From Closterium sp. Naga37s-1 (taxonomy: Eukaryota; Streptophyta; Zygnematophyceae; Desmidiales; Closteriaceae): a stretch of 64,000 nucleotides of DNA. The notes beneath the pieces are model-generated. The model saw nothing but the letters and a program-made list of their open reading frames with translations, was not told where the DNA came from and searched no databases. This document shows, piece by piece, positions 1-12,967 of the stretch; positions within the stretch are counted from its first letter, which is position 1; each line of letters begins with the position of its first letter. Position numbers and translations under genes: made by a program. The stretch is from positions 782,001 to 846,000 of the forward strand of contig CANJKZ010000174.1 of assembly GCA_947471745.1 (NCBI GenBank), given 5' to 3'.

Positions 1-1
1 C

Positions 2-3000
2 CCAGGTATAGCCGCTGCTGCTCTAGGTGCTAGTGCGTCTGGTACTCCCCCTGGTACTGCGCCTGCTGAGGCCCTGCACACCTTCACGTTAGACTCCGGC
101 ACCTCGCGCTGTTTCTTTCGTGACAGCACCACTCTCACTCCTCTTCCTGCACCTGTTCCGGTCAGACTGGCCGATCCCTCTGGGGGCCCGGTCGTTGCCA
201 GTTCCTCCACTGTCCTCCCGGTTCCGTCCGGCTCTCTGTCAGGTCTTCACCTCCCCTCGTTCTCTACGAACTTGGTGAGTACCGCTGCCCTTCAGGATGC
301 GATGGTCACTACCACCACTCCTGGGGGTCAGCGTGTGTCGATCTGCACGTGCACGCGGACGGGGCGTCACCTGGCTACGTTCACTCGTCGGCCAGGGTCG
401 AGTCTGTACACACTGGCTACCGAGCCTCCTCAGGTCGCTGCGTCTGCTCAGGTGTCCGCGTCAGGTCAGGTAGCCGCCGCTTGCTTGTGTCGCCTCCTGT
501 CGCACCAGACTCTTCTTTGGCACCACCGCCTGGGTCACCCCTCCCTGCCACGCCTTCGTGGCATGCACTCCCGTCTCCTTGTCTCTGGTCTCCCCAGGTC
601 TCTGCCTCCTCTGCCGCCCTCGCCTGCCCCGCCCTGTCTTCCTTGCGTCGAGGGGCGGCAGCGCGCCGCTCCTCACTCCTCCTCGTTTCCCCCGACGACT
701 GCTCCCCTGCAGACCCTCCACATGGACGTGTGGGGCCCAGCCCGCGTCAGTGGACAGGGCTGCGAGCGCTACTTCCTGCTGGTAGTTGACGACTACACGC
801 GATACACCACAGTCTTTCCCTTGCGCAGCAAGGGTGAAGTCTCTGCTGTCTTGATCCCTTGGATCCGCACAGTCCGTCTCCAGCTGCGTGCGCGTTTCGG
901 CCAGGACCTTCCTGTCCTGCGTCTGCACTCTGACAGAGGTGGTGAGTTCTCATCCGACCTCTTGCGGGACTTTTGTCGTGGGGAGGGCATCACCCAGTCG
1001 TTCACGCTTCCGGACTCCCCTCAGCAAAATGGGATTGCTGAGCGCCGCATTGGCTTAGTCATGGAGGTCTCTCGTACCTCCATGATTCATGCGGCCGCTC
1101 CCCGTTTTCTGTGGCCGTTTGCGGTCCGGTATGCTGCGCATCAGCTCAACCTTTGGCCCCGTGTCTCCTTGCCGGAGACCTCGCCCACACTGCGTTGGAC
1201 GGGGAAGGTTGGCGATGTGTCGGTGTTCCGGGTCTGGGGTTCTCGTGCCTTTGTTCGCGATATGTCCGCGGACAAGCTCTCCGCCCGCGCTATTCCCTGC
1301 GTCTTCCTTGGCTTTGTCCCTGATGCGCCTGGCTGGCAGTTTTACCACCCCGCCTCGCGCCGTGTCCTCCCTTCTCAGGACGTCACGTTCGACAAGTCGG
1401 TTCCCTTCTACCGTCTCTTCCCCTACCGCTCTGCCCCTTCCCCGCCCCCGCCGCTTTTTCTTGCTCCCGGTCCGCCTCCGGTAGACCCCCTCCCGCCCCA
1501 GGGTCCTGCTCCTTCGGGAGTGTCTCAGGTAGACCCTCTCCCTGGTACTGTGCCTGTTCAGGTAGCTGTCGTCTCAGGTGCTGCTCCAGGTGCTGCGTCT
1601 GGGGGTGCTGCGTCTGGGGGTGCGGAGCCGGGGGGTGCGGGGTCTGAGGGTGCTGGGTCTGGGGGTGCTGAGCCTGAGGGTGTTGAGCCTGGGGGTGCTG
1701 AGTCGGAGGGTGCGGAGCCTGAGGGTGCTGAGTCGGAGGGTGCGGAGTCTGGGGGTGCTGAGCCTCGGGGTGCTGCTTCGTCTGGAGGTCCTGCTGGTGC
1801 TTCACCGCGACTGTCCTCGCAGCAGCTGCGTGAGTGGCTTGTTCAGCGCGCACACCGTCGGAGTGGGGCTCCCGGAGCTGGCGAGCCTGGAGGCGCTGGA
1901 GCTGGAGGTGCTGCTGTTACTACTGGAGTTGGAGACCCTACGGAGCCTGGAGCAGCTGGCGCTGGAGGCGCTGGAGCTGGAGGAGCTGGAGTTGGAGGCC
2001 CTGGCGTAGGAGGCGCTGGAGCTGCAGGAGCTGGAGCTGTTGACCCTGGTGCTGGAGGTGCTGGAGGCACTGTGCGGCCGCCTGACTAGTCGCAGCCGCC
2101 GCTACAGCCAGCCTCCCCACTGCCTGTTCCCTCTCCTTACACTGAGCAGTCCGGAGGTCTTACATAGCGTCGTGAGCCTGCGTCTCGTCCTGTCTCACCT
2201 ATTCGCACTGCTCGTCACGCTCCTCGTTCGCGTCCTCCCCCTGTCCCAGGCACGCACACCATGGCACTCCGTCCTTCCTCTGTTCCACTGCGTGTTCCTC
2301 TGCCTGCTCCTCCTGAGTCCTCTCTTCCTGAGGTCCCTGACCCTGAGTCTGACCGAGCGCGTGCTGCCAGTCCCACTGTCGCTCGTCTCCTTGCCACTGC
2401 TGTCACTGACCCGTCCTTTGAGTCTGCTGCTGCTTCTGCTCTCGTTGCTGAGCTACTTGACTTTGCTGCTGCCTGCCGTCTCGACTACGCCTCTGCTCTA
2501 GTTGCTGAGTCTGTGCCTGCCAGTCCTCCGTCCGTCGGGGGTGAGTGTGCTCTTGGCACGGACGTCCTTGAGGACAGGCAGGAGGACTTTGAGTGTCTTG
2601 CAGCTGCTGTACCTCGTTTTGCCTCCTTGCTGCTTGCCCCTGAGGGAGACCCGGATGCTCCAGACATCCCGACCCTGCGCTCTTACGCAGAGGCGATTAC
2701 GGTTCCTTACTCCTCTCAGTGGCAGGCAGCTATGGATGCCGAAATGGCATCCTGGAAGTCCACAGGCACTTACGTCGACGAGGTTCCCCCACCTGGGGTG
2801 AACATAGTCGATGGCATCTGGATCTTCAGGGTGAAGCGGCCGCCGGGTTCTCCGCCTGCCTTCAAGGCGCGTTACGTTGCTTGAGGTTTCAGTCAGCGAC
2901 AGGGAGTTGACTACTTCCAGACCTTCTCCCCCACCCCGAAGATGACTACTCTTCGGGTGTTGCTGCACGTAGCTGCTCAGCGTGACTACGAGTTACACTC

Positions 3001-4246
3001 CCTGGACTTCAGTACTGCCTTCCTGCAGGGCAGCCTGCACGAGGAGATCTGGCTGCGCCGACCACCTGGTTTCACTGGGTCGTTTCCTACAGGTACCCAG
3101 TGGAGCCTCCGCCGGCCAGTCTACGGTCTCCGCCAGGTGCCTCGCGAGTGGCACGACACACTCAAGACTACACTTGCGGCTCTTGGGTTTGTTCCTTCTA
3201 CAGCAGACCCGTCGCTGTTTCTACGCACCGACACCTCGCTGCCGCCCTTCTACGTCCTAGTGTACGTCGACGACCTCGTCTTTGCCACGGCTGACACTGA
3301 GGCACTGACCCTAGTGAAGTCCGAGCTGCAGAAGAGACATACCTGCACTGACCTGGGTGAACTGCGCAGCTACTTTGGCTTGCAGATCACCCGGGACAGA
3401 GCACGGCGCACCATCGCACTGACTCAGTCACACATGGTGCACCAGGTCCTTCATCGCTTCGGCTTCCAGTACTCCTCGCCACAGCTCACTCCTCTGTCTA
3501 CCAGCCACTCGCTCTCAGCTCCACCTTCGGACGAGTCCGTAGAGCCGAGTGGTCCGTACCCAGAGCTTGTGGGTTGCCTCATGTACCTGATGACTTGCAC
3601 ACGACTTGACCTCGCGTACCCTCTCAGCCTTCTGGCTCGCTACGTGGCTCCCAGTAGGCACCGAAAGGTGCACTGGGATGCTGCGAAGAGGGTACTGCGT
3701 TACCTGTGCAGTACGTCGGGCATGGGGCTTGTGCTTGGAGGACGGGGTCCTGTTGTCCTCACTGGTCATGCAGACGCCTCCTGGGTTGACGACTCAGCTA
3801 CGCAGCGGTCGTCGCAGGGTTACACCTTCAGGCTTGGGTCCGGCTCGGTTTCATGGCGGTCTACCCGCTCGTCTTCAGTTCTCAGCTCCAGCTGTGAGGC
3901 TGAGATCTACGCCGGAGCCATGGCTTCTCAGGAGCTACGCTGGCTCACCTACTTGCTGACCGACTTGGGAGAGCAGCCTCGTTCGCCTCCAGTCCTGTAC
4001 GTAGACAACAAGGCCATGATAGCCTTGTGTCAGGAGCACAGACTGGAGCACAGAACGAAGCACATCGCTCTGCGATACTTCCTTGCTCGAGAGTTGCAGC
4101 AGCGTGGTCAGCTTCGTCTAGCGTACGTGGCCACTCGGGCCAACACTGCTGATGTCTTCACCAAGGCACTTCCGCCTGGTGACCATCAGCGCTTTGTTAC
4201 TGTGTTAGGCCTTGTGCCTACTTTGCCTCACTTACTTACTGCCTGA
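2..4246 (+). pseudogene. copia pol polyprotein (PR-IN-RT-RH), three internal stops
   Basis: The frame is already open at base 2. Visible in order: aspartic protease DSGTS (about 92-106); GAG-pre-integrase with WHHRLGHPSL (about 518-547); integrase core with the first Asp in HMDVWG (about 720), second in HSDRGGEF (about 930) and Glu in NGIAERRIG (about 1030); a linker rich in GGAEPGGA-like repeats (1580-2080); RT with catalytic YVDD at 3263-3274; RNase H ending at 4246. All parts share one frame, broken by TAG 2087-2089, TAG 2165-2167 and TGA 2882-2884. Compared with copy A2, about 28 codons are missing just before the first stop, with a short CCGC homology at the junction. TAG 2087 and TGA 2882 fit C-to-T changes of CAG and CGA. 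No active product is expected. Confidence 0.93.
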
Positions 4247-4481
4247 CTCTGCCTGTACTGTGATCGATCTATATACCTGCATGCTTGCACTTGTTAGGGT
4301 ATGATCACTGTATTGTTTGTTCTCTGTATATAATTCTGCATGTGAACTAGCCTTGTGGCCCTTTGCTTGTGCTCGGACTGTGTGGTGACTTTGTGATCCA
4401 CCCTGAGCTTGCTTTGCCTTTCTTGTTTGGTCTTGTGACCATTACTCGTTCTGGCTATCCCCCACTTCGCCTATGGGGGTG

Positions 4482-4641
4482 TGTCAAACATATATGCTTA
4501 GTTATATCTAGGCTTAGTTCATGTGTTTACATTTGTCTAGGCTATAGTGGGTTTAGCCTTAGGGGGTACAGAATTCTCTCGACATTCTACTTGTACCCTT
4601 CCTTGCTTCCTAGTCAATCATCCTCACCTAAGATTCTAACA
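4482..4641 (+). repeat. 3' LTR of copia A1 (160 bp)
   Basis: Begins TGTCAAAC directly after a G-rich polypurine tract (CTATGGGGGTG) and ends TTCTAACA. It contains the family core (TAGTGGG, GGGTACA, CTTGTACCC) found in all family-A LTRs here. The following base already belongs to integrase coding sequence of A2, so no host DNA separates the two elements. Confidence 0.85.
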
Positions 4642-7600
4642 GGTCTCTGCCTCCCCAGGTCTCTGCCTCCCTTGCCGCCCTCGCCTGCCCCGCCCTGCCT
4701 CCCTTGTGTTGAGGGGCGGCAGCGCAACGCTCCTCACTCCTCCTCGTTTCTCCCAGCGACTACTCCCCTACAGACTCTCCACATGGACGTGTGGGGCCCA
4801 GCCCGCGTTAGTGGACAGAGCCACGAGCGCTACTTTCTGCTGGTAGTTGACGACTACACGCGGTACACCACGGTCTTCCCCTTGCGCAGCAAGGGTCAGG
4901 TCGTTGATGTCTTGATCCCTTGGATCCCCACAGTCTGTCTCCAGCTCCGCGAGCGGTTCGGCCAGGACCTTCCTGTCCTACGTCTGCACTCTGACGGAGG
5001 TGGTGAATTCTCCTCCAACCTCTTGCGGGACTTTTCTCGTGGGGAGGGCATTCTCCAGTGGTTCACGCTTTCGGACTCCCCTCAGCAGAATGGGATTGCT
5101 GAGCGCCGCATTGGCTTAGTCATGGAGGTCGCTCGTACCTCCATGATCCATGTAGCCGCTCCCCATTTTCTGTGGCCGTTTGCGGTCCGGTACGCTGCGC
5201 ATCAGCTCAACCTTTCGCCCCGTGTCTCCTTGCCGGAGACCTCGCCCACACTGCGTTGGACGGGGGAGATTGGCGATGCGTCGGTGTTCTGGGTCTGGGG
5301 ATCTCGTGCCCTTGTTCGCGATACGTCAGCGGACAAGCTCTCCCCCCGTGCTATCCTCTGCGTCTTCCTTGGCTTTGTCCCCGACGGGCCTGGCTGGCAG
5401 TTTTACCACCCCACCTCGCGCCGTGTCTTCCCTTCTCAGGACGTCACGTTTGACGAGTCGGTTCCCTTTTACCGCCTCTTCCCCTACCGCTCTGCCCCTC
5501 CGCCGCCCCCGCCGCTCTTCCTTGCTCCCGGTCCCCCTCCGGTAGACCCCCTCCCGCCCCAGGGTCCTGCTCCCTCAGGTGTGTCTCAGGTAGACCCTCG
5601 CCCTGGTCCTGCGCCTGTTCGGGTAGCTGTCGACTCAGGTGTTGCACGAGGTGTTGCATCTGGGGGTGCGGAGTCTCTGGGTGCAGAGACTGGGGGTGCT
5701 GAGCCTGGGGGTGTTGAGACTAAGGGTGCTGAGCCTGGGGGTGTTGCGACTAGGGGTGCTGAGCCTGGGGGTGTTGCGACTGGGGGTGGTGAGCCTGGGG
5801 GTGCTGAGCCTGAGGGTGTTGAGGCTGGGGGTGCTGCATCAGAGGGTGCGGAGTCTGGAGGTGCGGCGCCTCAAGGTGCTGCTTCATCTGGAGGTTTTGT
5901 TGGTGCTTCGCCGAGACTGTCTCCGCAGCAGTTGCGTGAGTGGTTTGTTCGGCGTACACGCCTTCGGAGTGGAGCTTCTGGAGCTGTAGGTACTGGCGCT
6001 GCTGGAGCTGGAGGTACTGGAGTTGCTGCTAGAGCTGGTGTTACTGGAGGTACTGCGACCACTGGTCCTTGAGGTGCTCGTACCCGGGGTACTGGAGCTG
6101 CCGGGACTGGTGGTGTTGGGGGTGCTGGAGCTGGAGTCCTTACGAAGTCGGGTACTACTGGCACTGGTGGCGATGGAGCTGGAGGAGCTGGAGTTGGTGG
6201 CCCTAGCGATGGAGGTACTGGAGCTGGAGGAGCTGGAGCTGTTGACCCTGGTGGTACTGTGCGGCCGCGATCGTACTTCGTTCCCCTGCTGCAGCAGGTT
6301 CTTGGTACTCTGCCTTCTGCTGCCCTTACTCCTCCCCTCCTGTGTCCCCCGCCTGACCAGTCACAGCCGCCGTTACAGCCGGCCTCTCCACTGCCTTCTC
6401 CTTCTCCTTACACTGGGCAGTCTGGTTGTCTTACAGAGCGGCGTGAGCCTGCGTCTCGTCCTGTCTCGCTTGTTCGCACTACTCGTCGCGTTCCTCGTTC
6501 GCATCCTCCTCCCGTCCCTAGCTCGCACGCTATGACCCTTCGTCCTTCCTCTGTTCCTCTACGCGTTCCTCTGCCATCTCCTCCTGAGTCCTCTCTTCCT
6601 GAGGTCCCTGACCCTGAGTTTGACCGCGCTCGTGCTGCCAGTCCCACTGTCTCTTGTCTCCTCGCTACTGCTGTCACAGACCCTTCCTTTGAGTCTGGTG
6701 TTGCGTCTGCTCTCGTTGCTGAGCTACTTGACTTTGCTGCTGCCTGTCGTCTAGTCTACACCACTGCTCTTATTGCTGAGTCTGCGTCTGCCAGTCCTCC
6801 GTCCGTCGGGGGTGAGTGTGCTCTTGGCACGGACGTCCTTGAGGACATGCAGGAGGACTTTGAGTGTCTTGGAGCTGCTGTACCTCGTTTCACTTCCATG
6901 CTGCTTGCCCCTGAGGGAGACCCAGATGCTCCAGACATCCCGACCCTGTGCTCTTACGCAAAGGCGATTACGGGTCCTTACTCCTCTCACTGGTAGGCAG
7001 CCATGGATGCCGATATGGCATCGTGGAAGTCCACAGGCACCTACATCGACGAGGTTCCCCCACCTGGGGCGAACATAGTCGATGGCATGTGGATCTTCAG
7101 GGTGAAGCGGCCACCGTGTTCTCCACCTGCGTTTAAGGCACGTTACGTAGCTCGAGGCTTCAATCAGCGACAGGGATTTGACTACTTCCATACCTTCTCC
7201 CCCACCCCGAAGATGACTACTCTTCGGGTGTTGCTGCACGTCGCTGCTCAGCGTGATTACGATTTGCACTCTCTGGACTTCAGCACAGCGTTCCAGCAAT
7301 GCAGCCTGCACGAGGAGATCTGGTTGCACCGCCCACCTGGTTTCACTGAGTCGTTTCCAACAGGTACTCAGTGGAGTCTTCGGCGGCCAGTCTACGGTCT
7401 CCGCAAGGCGCCTCGCGAGTGGCACGACACACTGAGGACTACACTTGCGGCTCTTGGGTTTGCTTCTGCTACTGCTGACCCGTCTCTGTTTCTACGCACC
7501 GACACTTCGCTGCCGCCGTTCTACGTCCTTGTCCACGTCGACGACATCGTCTTTGCCACTGCTGACACTGAGGCACTGACTCTTGTGAAGTCGGAGCTGC

Positions 7601-7677
7601 AGAAGAGACACACGTGCACTGACCTGGGTGAACTGCGCAGCCATCTTGGCTTGCAGATCACCCGGGACAGAGCTCGG
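4642..7677 (+). pseudogene. copia integrase-RT fragment of A2
   Basis: One frame from integrase (HMDVWG near 4780, HSDGGGEF near 4988, NGIAERRIG near 5092) through a long GGAEPGG-rich linker into RT. The second catalytic motif reads DGGGEF where A1 has DRGGEF. TGA 6070-6072 and TAG 6994-6996 interrupt the frame; against A1 and D these are CGA-to-TGA and CAG-to-TAG changes. The RT catalytic motif reads HVDD (about 7531-7542) instead of YVDD, a further sign of decay. The frame is cut at 7677 by element B. Confidence 0.9.
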
Positions 7678-8238
7678 TATTATAGTCGCAGGTGTACGCA
7701 ACAGACTTCCAAGAACTCAAGGAAGAATATATCTAGAAGACCCAGAGCCTTGGTTTCAAGAATCAAGTGATTTCGAAGCTCTCCAAAAGGGTAAACTTTA
7801 AGATAGTGAGAATAGTTGCATTACTTTTTGTAGTGTAACATTTCTCTTGGTGTAGGCCCTTATGGAGGGTAGTTTCGAGACCCTTCGTGGTTAGGGACAG
7901 TGTGGCACTGTTCCACATTACTGTACCTCGGCTCTTGGGGTTTGTAGGAGCTGGGAGTCATTCCCAACTCGTAACTCTTCCTAATTTGTGTTCTAAGACT
8001 ATAGTGGCTGCCATAGTACCGTTCGTTCAAACTGACGCTGTGTCGTCAATTCTTTATGAAATCGTGCAATCTAAATTTATTATTGTAGGCGACGTGAAGA
8101 CGCTCCAGATCCAATTTGAATCAAGTCATTTGCAGCTATGAGCAGAACTCTATCAACGTTTGAAGCCGCTGTGCAGAAATCCGTCTGTGCACTCTATCTT
8201 TCGTTTTAGGCACATTCAAGCCTATTGTGACTATAACA
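7678..8238 (+). repeat. 5' LTR of copia B (561 bp)
   Basis: Ends GACTATAACA, the exact inverted partner of TGTTATAGTC. The outer end here reads TATTATAGTC, one base off. The right terminus is followed two bases later by an initiator tRNA-Met type primer site. About 240 bp of the same LTR recur in inverse orientation at 15724-15964. Confidence 0.82.
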
Positions 8239-8272
8239 AGTGGTATCAGAGCCCCTTGGAGCAGTTTCGACA

Positions 8273-11200
8273 ATGGCTGGACCTGAGGAAAGGGGTGGCA
8301 GAGGTGCTGGTGGTAGTGGAGAAGCCCAAGCTCAAGGCCAACCCCGTGATTCAGCCATGGCGCCCGTGCAACCAAGTCTTGGCCCACCTAGGGATGAGCC
8401 TAGGGTGTTTGGGCTTGACAAGTTCAATGGCGACAACTTCGCTAAATGGTCCTTCAGAATGGAGAACGTATTTGACCACTATGACCTGCTGGAGGTGATG
8501 CAAGGAACGGAGAAGCGCCCCGAGAACGACCCGGAGAAGAGCCCGTGGGTGCGGAAGAGCGCACAAGGCTATCTCCTACTTGGGCAAGCGTTGGGGAGCA
8601 GCCAGATCCGTCACATCAAGCCATTCCAGCGTGAACCAGAGAAGGGACCAAAGGCATGGGCTGCTCTCAAGGGTGTACATGCTCCTGCAACAGCGGCGGT
8701 AGCGGTGGTGTTGGAACGGCAAATGGAGGCACTACGAATTGAAGAAGACGAAGCGGTTGAAGAAGGGGTGCAGAAATTCTTCGACTTGTTGACGCAGCTT
8801 GAGGGAGCTGATTTGAACTACTGTTAGCTCCAAAAGAAGACCAAGTTGCTGGCCTTACTCCCTGAGTCATGGTCCTCACTCATCATCAACCTCAATCGTG
8901 ACTTGCCCCGCCTCTCGCTTGAAGACGTGAAGCGAGCGATCCTTTAAGAGGACTTCTGCCGTCGTGAGTTGGCGAGTGCGAATGGCGCTGGAGCAGCAAG
9001 CATCGGCCGAGGGTATGGCCGTGGAAGGGGCAGAGGACGAGGGGGAGGCAGATTTGGCAGCAACAACTTCAATGGAGGCCGCGGGAGTGGCGGATACGGC
9101 AGCGACAACAAGAGCTACAGACGCGTTCGCGGCCGATTCGACGGCGAGTGCCACTATTGTCACAAGAGCGGACATATGTGGCGCGATTGCTACAAGCTCC
9201 CTGATGGATGGACTCCTGCTCAAGGCCAAGAGGGTAGAGGAGCAGGAGGAGGGAGAGGAAGAGGCCATGGAGGCCGTGGCGGTCGTGGAGGTGGTGCTGC
9301 AAGTATGAAGAGTGCCGGCAACGAGAGCGAGTCGAGGGACGATCGCTTTCCGGGTCAATTCTTCTTCGTGTCCACGCAAGCACCGGCTGGTCCAGAGAAG
9401 GATGAAGGCTTTGAGGAGCCAGCAGCTGTGGGGAAGGCCACCCTACACTCCCTGGACTATTGGGTGATCGATAGCGGCGCTACCTATAGCATGACACCTC
9501 GTGCGGACTTGCTCACCGAACTTGAGCCGTCACCGGTGAAGCACGTGACATCGGCTTTGGAGCAGCGAGCAGAGGTGAAAGGCATGGGCAAGGCGATGTT
9601 CAAGGGTGCTGATGGGAAGATGGTGGGCCTCAAGAACGTGCTTTGGGTGCCCAACCTTGCTGCCAACCTGATTTCCGTGCGGCGGTTGCAAAAGGCCGGC
9701 ATGGACACGAGCTCGAAGGGAGCTAAGACCTATACCGCGAGGCTTGGCGAGCGGATTCTTTGGGACCTTCACGAGGATAGGGATGTCTACAACGAGATGT
9801 GGCAGATCCTTGTGGTCCCCATGCCTAAGGAGAGGCAAGTGGCAGCAAGCATCAGCACCAAGGGTGAAGCGGTTGGTACCGGCGATGGCGCGACTGGTCG
9901 CGCTAAGGAGATTAAGTCCAAGAAGTGCAATCTTGGAGGGACCAGCAAGCTCAGTGAACACGAGGAGAGTGGTGCAGCAGCCAAGAAGCAGCACAAGGAT
10001 GAGGAGAACCCCAAGGCAGCAGCGGAGGAGGAGTACGGAGAGAACATGTGGGGCACTATTGCGAGTGCGGCATTCTCCAATCCGACTTCGGCTACGGGGG
10101 AGTGTGATTGGCTCACCTTGCATCGGCGCATGGGGCATGTGGCCCTGTCCATCTTGCAGCAGCTTGTGAAGAATGAGATGGTTGCTGGCATACGTGTGAA
10201 GGGGGAGCCCGATGAGGTACTTGGCTGCCCGACGTGCATGCAAGCCAAGTTCACCCGTTACCCGTTCTCTAGTTCGGAGGCAACGGCTAAGGCACCACTT
10301 GATGAGGTGGTGATGGACGTGGTGGGCCCCCTGAAGCTTGGAGCTGCTGGAGCTGAGTAATTTGTCACCATAGTGGACGTCTACGCTCGGATGACTTGGG
10401 TGTACATGCTGTCCAAGAAGAGTGACGTGGCTGAAACGGTGAAGACAAATTGGTTGCCGATGGTGGAGCGGCAACAAGACCGAGTAGTGAAGGCAATTCG
10501 CACCGATCGAGGGGGAGAGTTCCTGAGCAAGGACTTCTTATTTTGGCTGAAGAAGAATGGCATAAGGCACTCCCTTACCATGCCATACTCCCCTGCAATG
10601 AACGGCATCGCCGAGCGAGCGAACCGGACAATCACGGAGACGGCGCGTGGGTTGCTCATTGAAGTCGGGCTACCCGACTACTTCTGGCCTGATGCGGTGC
10701 GGAGTGCGTGTGTGGCCAAGAACAGAGCTTTGACTCATGTGGGAGCAGAAAAATGGGTGCCCTATGTGGAGTGGATTGGAAGGAAGCCAAAGGTGGATAT
10801 GCTTCGGGTGTTCGGGTGCATGTGCATGGCGCTCGTGCCTAAGCATCTTCGGCACAACAAGCTCGGTGCCAAGGCGATATGGGCTGTGCACTTGGGCATG
10901 GCTCAAAACAGCAAGGGGTGGCTTCTTTGGGACCCATTCACCAAGAAATTCTTGTTGAGCAGGGACTGCAAATTCATGGAGAATCTGATGTACAAGGATT
11001 GGAAGGCGGAGAATGAGGCGAAGATAGGCGTGCGGTTGGGGGACGTGAAGAGTTCCGGTTTGGAGCATGTGGAGCTGCCCTTGGAGCTGAGCAGCGGCAG
11101 CACCACTACAAGGCAATCTTCCCTTGTGAATGGGGGAGAGGAGTCCAAGGATGCAGAGGAAGAAGAGGAGGAGGTGCAGCAAGTGAGCGAGCGTGCACCG

Positions 11201-11872
11201 ACACTTCCTTCTCGCACTACGAGTGCTCCACGGATCCGAGTCACCCCGCAGCAACGCCAAGGCCTTCATGTCCCTGCAGCTGAGGAGGAAGGAAGGGGCA
11301 AGAGGAGAATCCAAGCCCCTAATAGGCTGACCTATGAAGCATTGGGAAAGCCAGCCAAGTCAGCTCTGGCCGGAGCGGCACTTATGGTTGGAGATGACGA
11401 GGAGAGTGACTACGAGGAGTTTGTCTTCGCGTTCTTCTCTCCGGTGGAGATGCTGGGGGAACCAGCAACTCTCAAGGAGGCCTTGGAGAGTAGTGTTGCT
11501 GAGGAGTGGAAGAAGGCAATGGAGAGTGAGCTGAAGAGCATTGAGGAGAACGGCACGTGGGAATTGGTGGAGCTACCGGAGGGGCGTAAGGCGATTACGT
11601 CCAAGTGGCTCTTCAAGATCAAATCCGACGCCGACGGCAAAATCGAGCGCTACAAGTCTAGGCTTGTGGCCAAGGGGTACCAGCAGAAGGAGAAGGTGGA
11701 CTATAAGGAGTTGTTTGCTCCTGTGGTAAAGCCGACGACGCTGAGAACCCTACTTGCGGGTGCTGCCATCAAAGGATGGGTGGTGAAACAAATGGACGTG
11801 ACAACCGCATTCCTCAACGACGTCCTAGAGGAAGAGATTTTCACGCCGAACGTTCCACACACGACAAAATAG
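8273..11872 (+). pseudogene. copia gag-pol of element B (Tnt1-like), truncated in RT
   Basis: A single frame starting at the ATG at 8273 (MAGPEERGG). Gag domain (8390-8820), then a Gly/Arg-rich stretch and a canonical CCHC zinc knuckle starting CHYCHKSGHMWRDC (about 9148-9190). Protease VIDSGATYS (about 9465), GAG-pre-integrase LHRRMGH with CPTC (about 10120-10240), integrase core with the second Asp in RTDRGGEF (about 10500) and Glu in NGIAERAN (about 10602). RT begins near 11500 but stops after the motif QMDVTTAFLND, so the catalytic YVDD and RNase H are missing. Internal stops: TAG 8825-8827, TAA 8945-8947 and TAA 10358-10360. The last ten codons (about 11840-11872) are read from the unrelated 3' sequence. 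Confidence 0.9.
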
Positions 11873-12086
11873 AAAACCGCACACGACACGCAAACAACGA
11901 CGTCACACGCGACTAGTGATAACTCATTATTGACTCGACACACACATTCAAAATCATGCCTCATCATTCACACACTATTGTAAGCATGAAATATATATTA
12001 TCTCATGCCCTCATACCATTCCATGCACACACTCATGCACGCACACGGACAACAAGCCGAATGCAAACCGTAGGGTTGCACCAACA
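11843..12086. other. unrelated 3' segment of the B insertion
   Basis: About 240 bp, AC-rich and low complexity, between the broken RT of B and the right CTCGG duplication. It does not match B's LTR and has no polypurine tract or coding similarity that I can see. It ends CCAACA. It may be the end of another element joined during reverse transcription, or filler DNA from a later repair event. Confidence 0.5.
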
Positions 12087-12091
12087 CTCGG

Positions 12092-12919
12092 CGCACCATC
12101 TCCCTGAATCAGACACACATGGTGCACCAGGTCCTTCAGCGCTTCGGCTTCCAGTTCTCCTCGCCACAGCCCACTCCTGTGTCTACTAGCCACTCGCTCT
12201 CAGCTCCACCTTCGGACGAGTCCGTAGAGCCGAGTGGTCTGTACCCAGAGCTTGTGGGTTGCCTCATGTGCGTGTTGACATGCACACGACCTGACCTCGC
12301 GTACCCTCTCAGCCTTCAGGCTCGCTACGTGGCTCCCGGCAGGCACGGAAAGGTGCACTGGGATGCGGCGAAGAGGGTACTGCGTTACTTGTGCAGTACA
12401 TCGGGCATGGGGCTCGTGCTTGGAGGACAACGTCCAGTTGTCCTCACCGGTCACGCGGACGCCTCCTGGGTGGACGACTCAGCTACGCAGCGGTCGTCAC
12501 AGGGTTACACCTTCAGCCTTGGTTCCGGCTCTATTTCTTGGCGGTCTACCCGTTCGTCTTTGGTTCTCAGCTCCAGTTGTGAGGCTGAGATCTACGCCGG
12601 GGCCATGGCTGCTCAGGAGCTACGCTGGCTCACCTACCTGCTGACTGACTTGGGAGAGTAGCCTCGTTCGCCTCCAGTTCTGTACGTAGACAACAAGTCC
12701 ATGATTGCCTTGTGTCAGGAGCATAGACTGGAGCACAGAACGAAGCACATCGCTCTGCGATACTTCCTTGCTCGAGAGTTGCAGCAGCGTGGCCAGCTTC
12801 GTCTTGCGTACGTGGCCTCTTGGGCCAACACTGCTGATGTCTTCACCAAGGCACTTCCGCCTTGTGATCATCAGCGCTTTGTTACTGTGCCTACTTTGCC
12901 TCACTTTCTTACTGCTTGA
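12092..12919 (+). pseudogene. copia RT end and RNase H of A2 (continuation)
   Basis: Reading resumes where A2 was interrupted. After about 27 degraded bases it matches A1 from the ThrHisMetValHis segment (about 12116) onward: DLAYPLSL, the Asp-rich GHADASWVDD strand and SCEAEIYAGA of RNase H, and VDNKSMIALC. TAG 12659-12661 (CAG in the homologous copies) interrupts it. Near the C terminus 12 bases are missing relative to A1 (GTG homology at the junction), removing four residues before PTLPHFLTA. Confidence 0.9.
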
Positions 12920-12967
12920 CTCTGTTTGTACTGTGATCTATATATATACCTGCATGCTTGCACTTGC

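Larger units (their letters stand above)
1..4641 (+). mobile_element. Ty1/copia element A1 (5' part outside window)
   Basis: Protease, integrase, reverse transcriptase and RNase H follow each other in copia order on the + strand, then a 3' untranslated stretch, a polypurine tract near 4458-4480 and a 3' LTR at 4482-4641. The 5' LTR, primer site and gag lie left of the window. Family A shares its 3' UTR, polypurine tract and LTR type with A2, C and D in this window. The element is dead: its single frame carries three internal stop codons. Confidence 0.93.
7678..12086 (+). mobile_element. copia element B nested in A2, 3' end replaced
   Basis: Flanked by the 5-bp direct repeat CTCGG (7673-7677 and 12087-12091), as expected for Ty1/copia integration; the interrupted A2 reading resumes directly after it. 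The insert has a 561-bp 5' LTR, a primer site TGGTATCAGAGC at 8241-8252 two bases after the LTR, and gag, protease, integrase and the start of RT. The rest of RT, RNase H and a matching 3' LTR are absent; about 240 bp of unrelated sequence takes their place. Confidence 0.85.
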
